From positions 1-9,499 of the forward strand of contig JBOFIT010000140.1 in the NCBI GenBank assembly GCA_051650305.1: a stretch of DNA of 9,499 nt, read 5' to 3'. Below the pieces are notes generated by a model that saw nothing but the letters and a program-made list of their open reading frames with translations, was not told the DNA's origin and searched no databases. Below are positions 5,768-9,499 of this stretch, piece after piece (positions within the stretch are counted from its first letter, which is position 1; each line of letters starts with the position of its first letter). Position numbers and translations under genes: made by a program. Source of the DNA: JBOFDK01 sp051650305 (GTDB lineage Bacteria; Bacillota; Clostridia; Lachnospirales; Cellulosilyticaceae).

Positions 5768-6436
5768 ATGAATAAAAAAATAACAAACACACTTAAAGCA
5801 GTATTAATCGTTGGCGTAATCGGGGCGACAGGCTTCTCAGTAATCGCTTCACCAGTTACTAAAGATGTTATACAAAAAGAGTCAGAAATGAAAGGGCCAG
5901 AAGTTTGCCCAATCGGGTACATCGAAGATACAATCGTAGCGATTGATGAAGAAGCAAAGACAATTACGATTGGTACAGCGGAAGAAGAAGCATCACACAT
6001 CGTTATCAATGTAGATACTGAAAATACAGTGATCCGTGCAAATGATAAGAAGGTTTATAAGTTTGAAGATTTACAAGTAGGCCAAGTGGTAGGCATCGAA
6101 TCAAATGGTATTATGACAGATGGCGAGCTTAATGCTTTTGAAATCATGATCGTTGCAGAGAATGATGTACAAGTATCAACTTGCCTAGTAGCAGGGTACA
6201 TCCAAGAAACAGTTGTAGCTGTAGATGTAGAAGCAAACCAAATCATCCTTGGAGACAAAGAGGATAAAGAAGCACAAATTATCGTTGATTTTGCAGACTA
6301 TACAACAGTTAAAGGCGAAAAAGATAAAATGGTATATGGCATTAAAGATATTCAAGTAGGTAGCCAGATTACACTTGAGTCAAATGGTGTGATGACAAAT
6401 GGTGTAGTAACAGCTATAGAAATCACACTTCACTAA
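5768..6436 (+). CDS. Secreted protein with two tandem beta-rich repeats
   Basis: A 222-aa protein of unknown function. ATG at 5768 is chosen because GGAGGT (5755-5760) lies 7 bases before it; a TTG at 5753 in the same frame would sit within the ribosome binding site. An N-terminal signal peptide (residues 2-27, charged start then VLIVGVIGATGFSVIA) suggests export with cleavage near A27-S28. The mature part holds two copies of one ~82-residue unit, residues 47-128 and 139-222. Each starts with a cysteine (C47, C139) and GYI, runs through strands such as VAIDEEAKTITIG / VAVDVEANQIILG, and ends in a DLQVGQVVGIESNGIMTDGELNAFEI / DIQVGSQITLESNGVMTNGVVTAIEI block. The pattern resembles OB-like DUF5666/DUF3221 domains, from memory. 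No confident promoter was seen. Confidence 0.8.
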   Translation: MNKKITNTLKAVLIVGVIGATGFSVIASPVTKDVIQKESEMKGPEVCPIGYIEDTIVAIDEEAKTITIGTAEEEASHIVINVDTENTVIRANDKKVYKFEDLQVGQVVGIESNGIMTDGELNAFEIMIVAENDVQVSTCLVAGYIQETVVAVDVEANQIILGDKEDKEAQIIVDFADYTTVKGEKDKMVYGIKDIQVGSQITLESNGVMTNGVVTAIEITLH

Positions 6437-6440
6437 GATA

Positions 6441-6478
6441 CAAAAAAGGTACGGTGCATGTGCAACGTACCTTTTTTG
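6441..6478. terminator. Bidirectional terminator between convergent genes
   Basis: A 13-bp perfect stem (CAAAAAAGGTACG 6441-6453 with CGTACCTTTTTTG 6466-6478) around a 12-base loop has A and T runs on opposite sides, so it can stop transcription from both the secreted-protein gene and the Rpn-type gene. Confidence 0.9.
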
Positions 6479-6498
6479 TGTTTCTATAAGGCTTAGTA

Positions 6499-7380
6499 TT
6501 AAGAGTGATTAGCTCTTAATTGCTTGACTTCATCGATGTGAATACCAACTTTTGTAGCTATCGTTAGGTCATCTAAAATATCTAAAAACGCTTCAGCTAA
6601 CTCCAGTTTGTTTTGGCGGATGCCCTGCAAGCGACCTTCTTCACGGCCCTCTTCACGGCCTTCCTCACGAGCCACTTTTTCACGAGTAAGTTGATCACGT
6701 ATTTCAGCTTCTCTTGCTTCATAGGCCATACGTGCAATCTCATCTTGACTAACTTTTTTTAGTACATGGTATGCTTTTTGTATACCTTCGTTTTTTTGTG
6801 CTAGCATTTCCATCACCTCTTCAGATTTTGCATCTAAAAATTGTAACCATTCAATAATGGGATCTTGAGCATCTGATAGTTTATCCATCTGAGTAAGCTT
6901 GGGTAATTCTAAAAAGTGTATTTCAAGCATATCTGTTAATTTACTACCTAATGTATCTTCGGTAAGATGGTACTGAGTGTGTATTTTATTTGCATCTATA
7001 CATTCAAAATCAATAATGTTAATGGTAATACATTTTTTAAGTTTATCATAGGTATCCCCTGATTTAATTTGATTTGTATATAGTTTAGACCAATAAAACA
7101 AGGTACGCTCAGGCATAAATCTAGTAGGTAGTATCTGAATCTCAATATCTATCTGAATGCCAGATTTGAGTCCGGCACGCACATCTAAAATACCCTTTTT
7201 ATCTTCTTTAAATTCGCGTAATAGTTCAGTGTTAAGTAATGTGATGCCTTCAAAATCTTCTTTAGGGATATCAAGAATGGTTGCTAATAATTCAATTAAT
7301 AAATCTTTGTTTTTCTCATCACCAAAAAGTAACTTAAAAGCAAAATCTACTTTTGGGGACATAATAAATGATTGGTTCAT
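6499..7380 (-). CDS. Rpn family recombination-promoting nuclease / putative transposase (PDDEXK_2)
   Basis: A 293-aa protein of the Rpn/YhgA-like PD-(D/E)XK family, whose studied E. coli members are DNA endonucleases that raise RecA-independent recombination. The family start MSPKVDFAFKLLFGDEKNKDLLIELL (from M7) is clear. The nuclease core shows D66 (GILDVRA) and E80-x-Q82 (IDIEIQ), the expected catalytic spacing. The C-terminal third is helical and charged and carries the REEGREEGREEGR repeat common in this family (bases 6631-6675 code for it). A weak AGGAG (plus 7391-7395) lies 10 bases before the ATG. Such genes are often multicopy and mobile in Clostridia, but I see no terminal inverted repeats or target duplications here. 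It lies downstream of, and co-directional with, the acetyltransferase gene. Confidence 0.9.
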   Translation of the reverse strand: MNQSFIMSPKVDFAFKLLFGDEKNKDLLIELLATILDIPKEDFEGITLLNTELLREFKEDKKGILDVRAGLKSGIQIDIEIQILPTRFMPERTLFYWSKLYTNQIKSGDTYDKLKKCITINIIDFECIDANKIHTQYHLTEDTLGSKLTDMLEIHFLELPKLTQMDKLSDAQDPIIEWLQFLDAKSEEVMEMLAQKNEGIQKAYHVLKKVSQDEIARMAYEAREAEIRDQLTREKVAREEGREEGREEGRLQGIRQNKLELAEAFLDILDDLTIATKVGIHIDEVKQLRANHS

Positions 7381-7426
7381 ATGTAGTATTCTCCTAGTGT
7401 GGTGTCATTTTCTAAGTAGTATAGCC

Positions 7427-7443
7427 TAATACTAGAAGTATTA
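7427..7443. repeat. 7-bp inverted repeat in the leader of the Rpn-type gene
   Basis: TAATACT (7427-7433) and AGTATTA (7437-7443) around AGA form a perfect small palindrome between the promoter-like sequence at 7456-7464 and the gene. An operator is possible; AT-rich chance palindromes of this size are common. Confidence 0.35.
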
Positions 7444-7455
7444 ATCTTTGCAATC

Positions 7456-7464
7456 ATTATAACA
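7456..7464 (-). promoter_or_regulatory. Extended -10 promoter for the Rpn-type gene
   Basis: On the minus strand TGtTATAAT is a full extended -10 element. The -35 region (minus TAGAAT, 7479-7484) is poor and overlaps the stop of the acetyltransferase gene. Transcription would start near 7449. Confidence 0.42.
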
Positions 7465-7481
7465 TGAAGACTTGGGAGATT

Positions 7482-7961
7482 CTATTTATCTATGCCAAAA
7501 ATATATTGCAAGGCACCAAAACGTTCTACCTTTTGAAGAATTCTCATACCTAGCTTGGATAAGAGATTACAGGAGGCTGTATTTGCACATTGAGTTTCAG
7601 CAATAATTTGACAAATGCCTAGTGTATTAAAGCTATGGTTAAGTATCTCAGAAGTAACTTCCAAAGCATAGCCATTGCCCCAGTAACTAGGGAGAAATTG
7701 ATAAGAGAGTTCTTTGCTAATGCCATCATGATGTGTATCTAAGGAGACTAGGCCAATAAATGTATTGTCAGACAGTAACCTTATGACATAATAATAGGCA
7801 GTATTTTTTGATGCTAGCATTTCTTTAAAATAGTGGTCATATTGAGCTACAGTAACAACGCCACCGAGAAAAGCTCGAACTTGTTCGTTGAGGTATAGAG
7901 CTTGGATATCATTATAATCAGATGGAGCAAGTGGATAAATCATACATCTATTTGTTTGCAT
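7482..7961 (-). CDS. GNAT family N-acetyltransferase (RimJ/RimL-like)
   Basis: A 159-aa acetyl-CoA-dependent acetyltransferase. The start is placed at ATG 7961-7959 because AAAGGAG (plus 7970-7976) lies 8 bases upstream and a TATAAT box lies at 7996-8001; an in-frame ATG 15 codons further up (8006) would overlap that promoter. The acetyl-CoA loop is seen as YWGNGYALEV (residues 93-102) after LSYQFLPS, and the family motif CANTASCNLLSKLGM at 125-139, where N127 and S130 match the conserved N-x-x-S. Length and pattern fit the Acetyltransf_3 group that modifies ribosomal proteins or small molecules. The substrate cannot be assigned. The nearest co-directional neighbour is the Rpn-type gene 101 bases downstream. 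Confidence 0.88.
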   Translation of the reverse strand: MQTNRCMIYPLAPSDYNDIQALYLNEQVRAFLGGVVTVAQYDHYFKEMLASKNTAYYYVIRLLSDNTFIGLVSLDTHHDGISKELSYQFLPSYWGNGYALEVTSEILNHSFNTLGICQIIAETQCANTASCNLLSKLGMRILQKVERFGALQYIFGIDK

Positions 7962-7995
7962 CGTCACATCTCCTTTTGTGGAGTTGAAATAAGGT

Positions 7996-8001
7996 ATTAT
8001 A
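7996..8001 (-). promoter_or_regulatory. -10 box of the acetyltransferase promoter
   Basis: Minus-strand TATAAT, a perfect -10 match in a very AT-rich stretch; a good -35 at normal spacing is not visible. It predicts a transcript start near 7989 and a leader of about 28 bases before the chosen ATG. Confidence 0.45.
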
Positions 8002-8073
8002 TACATATATATTAGACTTAGTTTGAAAAAAACCTTTTTAATATAGACAAATAATGAGGTTTGGAAAGGGATG

Positions 8074-8082
8074 TGCTATACT
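8074..8082 (+). promoter_or_regulatory. Extended -10 promoter for the histidine kinase operon
   Basis: TGcTATACT is a good extended -10 element with only a weak -35 (ATGAGG, 8054-8059). Transcription would start near 8089, giving a leader of about 42 bases. The region 7962-8130 is the divergent gap between the acetyltransferase and kinase genes. Confidence 0.45.
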
Positions 8083-8130
8083 CAATTTATATTGAAGTAC
8101 AAATGATGCATATAAGAAAGTAGGGGAATC

Positions 8131-9237
8131 ATGGAACGGATGTATTTGTGGATGCAGCTGGTGACGAGTCTTTATGTGGTACAGTTGCTTTTCGGAGAGG
8201 GACTGCCTTATGGAAGTGTGGTACTGATGATGGGGGCGCACTTAGTCCTCTATCTTGTTGGGGAAATTGTGAATAAAGATAGGTATGGGCGGTATGAACT
8301 GTGGATTAAAGGTATAGATTTTTTATATATCATGGTACTGGTGAGTCAGGATGTCGTAGGAAGTGTCTTGATATGGGGATTACTGTGTGTGGAGCTTGTG
8401 GTGGTATGCAAGGGTGTGGTACAGAAACTGGTGCTTGGAAGTGCTTGCCTTGTGGTGTCATGGCAGTGGCAGTATATTCTTGAGAATTGGTATCTGCTTG
8501 GGCTTGTAGTGGGGGCATGCATCGTCTATAACGCGCATATGAAAAGGCTCAGGCAACTAAGAGGTAACCAACAGGAGCTTTTGGATAGGCTGGGGCAGAT
8601 GAGCAAAACATTAGCTTATACGAAGCGTTCTAAAAAAGATATCGCTCAGATGACCAAGATAGCAGAGAGAAATCAAATCGCACAGAAGCTTCATGACAAG
8701 GTGGGACATGTATTGGCAGGAAGCATCATGCAATTAGAAGCGGTGAAAATTATTGTGAAGCAGGATGAAGAGAAGGGTTTAACCATGCTTGAGGGAACCA
8801 TCGACCATCTGAGAACTGGGATGGATGATATACGTATGGCACTTCGGGAACTGAAGCCTGATACAGGGGAGAATGGCATTGGCAAGGTGCGAGAAATGCT
8901 GGTGGCATTGGGCGAAAAAGCTGGGATAGAGACTAGTGTGAGTTTTGAGGGAGACCTAGATGCCATAAGCATGGAAATATGGATGATTGTAAGGGATAAT
9001 TTAAGTGAGGCCATTACAAACTTTATGAAGTACTCTAAGGGCAATCATTTTGGGGTACGGATAGAAGTGATGAATAAAATTATAAAGGTACAGATAAGAG
9101 ATAATGGACTTGTAGAAGGCGAGATTAAGCTAGGATTAGGCATACGGGGAATGGAAGAACGTGTAGTAGAGTGTGGTGGAAGGTTCATGCTTAATACACA
9201 TCAAGGGTTTGAGATTATGATGGTATTTGGGAGGTAA
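8131..9237 (+). CDS. Membrane histidine kinase, NarX/DesK type (HisKA_3 + HATPase_c)
   Basis: A 368-aa two-component sensor kinase. The first ~130 residues hold about four or five hydrophobic segments with short loops (for example 28-46, 60-75, 80-100, 104-128), so the sensor is probably inside the membrane with no large external domain. A helical, charged linker (135-180) leads to the dimerisation/phosphoacceptor helix AERNQIAQKLHDKVGHVL with H188. The ATPase domain has an N-box EAITNFMKYSKG with N297, DNG at 324-326 and the G-box GLGIRGMEER (335-344). The ATG at 8131 has a short AGGGG (8122-8126) in front. Its stop codon is 3 bases from the response regulator ATG, so the pair is co-translated. 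The signal and targets are unknown. Confidence 0.93.
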   Translation: MERMYLWMQLVTSLYVVQLLFGEGLPYGSVVLMMGAHLVLYLVGEIVNKDRYGRYELWIKGIDFLYIMVLVSQDVVGSVLIWGLLCVELVVVCKGVVQKLVLGSACLVVSWQWQYILENWYLLGLVVGACIVYNAHMKRLRQLRGNQQELLDRLGQMSKTLAYTKRSKKDIAQMTKIAERNQIAQKLHDKVGHVLAGSIMQLEAVKIIVKQDEEKGLTMLEGTIDHLRTGMDDIRMALRELKPDTGENGIGKVREMLVALGEKAGIETSVSFEGDLDAISMEIWMIVRDNLSEAITNFMKYSKGNHFGVRIEVMNKIIKVQIRDNGLVEGEIKLGLGIRGMEERVVECGGRFMLNTHQGFEIMMVFGR

Positions 9238-9240
9238 GAG

Positions 9241-9499
9241 ATGATACGATTGGTGATTGTAGATGATGATGTATTGATAAGAGAAAGCCTCAAGGTTATA
9301 CTAGGGACTTATGAAGGCATAGAAGTGGTCGGTGCATGTAGTAATGGCAAGGAGTGCATCGATACTGTATGTAAGCAAGAGGTAGATGTAATTTTATTGG
9401 ATATGCGTATGCCAGTGATGGATGGGCTAGAAGTACTTAAGTATATGAAGATGCAAGGGCTGTATGAGAAAGGTATAAAAGTCTTGGTACTAACGACCT
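9241..9499 (+). CDS. Response regulator receiver domain, NarL/FixJ type, 5' part
   Basis: The first 86 codons of the partner regulator; the gene runs off the right edge, so the output domain (a LuxR-type helix-turn-helix is expected with this kinase class) is not seen. The receiver shows the acidic pocket DDD (8-10), the phosphoacceptor D54 in VILLDMRMPVMDG, and LVLTT with the conserved Thr near residue 85. The ribosome binding site GGGAGGT (9229-9235) overlaps the stop region of the kinase gene, which fits translational coupling. Confidence 0.93.
   Translation, partial: MIRLVIVDDDVLIRESLKVILGTYEGIEVVGACSNGKECIDTVCKQEVDVILLDMRMPVMDGLEVLKYMKMQGLYEKGIKVLVLTT

Noticed and set aside
5686..6009. 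Minus-strand ORF of 107 codons opposite the secreted-protein gene
   Set aside because: No family resemblance; it covers the signal peptide and first repeat of a gene with a good ribosome binding site on the other strand.
6499..7380. An insertion sequence built around the Rpn-type gene
   Set aside because: No terminal inverted repeats or target-site duplications were found around it, and its flanks are a shared terminator and a normal upstream gene.
7157..7429. Plus-strand ORF of 90 codons over the start of the Rpn-type gene
   Set aside because: Opposite the conserved N-terminal domain of the nuclease; no ribosome binding site and no recognisable product.
8330..9044. Minus-strand ORFs (62 and 117 codons) opposite the histidine kinase
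   Set aside because: They mirror the conserved kinase coding sequence and have no initiation signals.

Overview
This 9.5 kb window looks like a chromosomal segment of a low-GC, Gram-positive Clostridia-type bacterium (Lachnospirales or a relative is my best guess). The evidence is the AT-rich codon use, strong AGGAGG-type ribosome binding sites, consensus sigma-A promoters, and the gene order dnaX - ybaB/ebfC - recR. Species cannot be fixed from the sequence alone.

Layout. Positions 1-2287 (+): the 3' part of dnaX, then the nucleoid-associated protein gene ybaB/ebfC and recR, packed as one operon and closed by a terminator at 2297-2325. Positions 2387-3775 (+): a 462-aa protein that appears to join a methyltransferase-like domain lacking its SAM-binding glycines to a C-terminal domain resembling DUF6946. 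Positions 3806-5351 (+): a well-formed promoter, then an amino-acid ABC transporter lipoprotein and its permease overlapping by one base. No ATPase gene follows. Positions 5352-5767: a 416-base stretch without a large ORF, which holds the most interesting structure of the window (below). Positions 5768-6436 (+): a secreted protein made of two tandem beta-rich repeats. Positions 6499-7380 (-): an Rpn/PDDEXK-type nuclease. Positions 7482-7961 (-): a GNAT acetyltransferase. Positions 8131-9499 (+): a two-component system, with a membrane histidine kinase of the NarX/DesK type followed by the first 86 codons of its response regulator.

The key observation lies in 5366-5673. On the minus strand there is an extended -10 promoter, a strong ribosome binding site and a 37-codon gene (5480-5593) for a peptide with a basic N-terminus and a hydrophobic helix. 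On the plus strand a second promoter drives a predicted RNA of about 79 nt (about 5400-5478) toward it. Both transcripts end at the same hairpin (5445-5478). The small RNA carries a perfect 16-nt copy of the antisense of the peptide's start codon and first codons (5405-5420 = 5576-5591), and a 7-nt copy of the antisense of its Shine-Dalgarno region (5429-5435 = 5599-5605). This is the architecture of the Fst/RNAII (par) type I toxin-antitoxin locus of plasmid pAD1: convergent RNAs, shared bidirectional terminator, repeats that let the antitoxin RNA pair with the toxin initiation region, and a 5' UTR hairpin next to the ribosome binding site. The peptide does not show an obvious Fst sequence, so it may be a new family. 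The function is inferred from the sequence layout only.

The remaining genes are ordinary housekeeping, transport and sensing functions. The antitoxin RNA promoter follows the permease gene with no visible terminator between them, so transporter mRNA may run through the antitoxin RNA.
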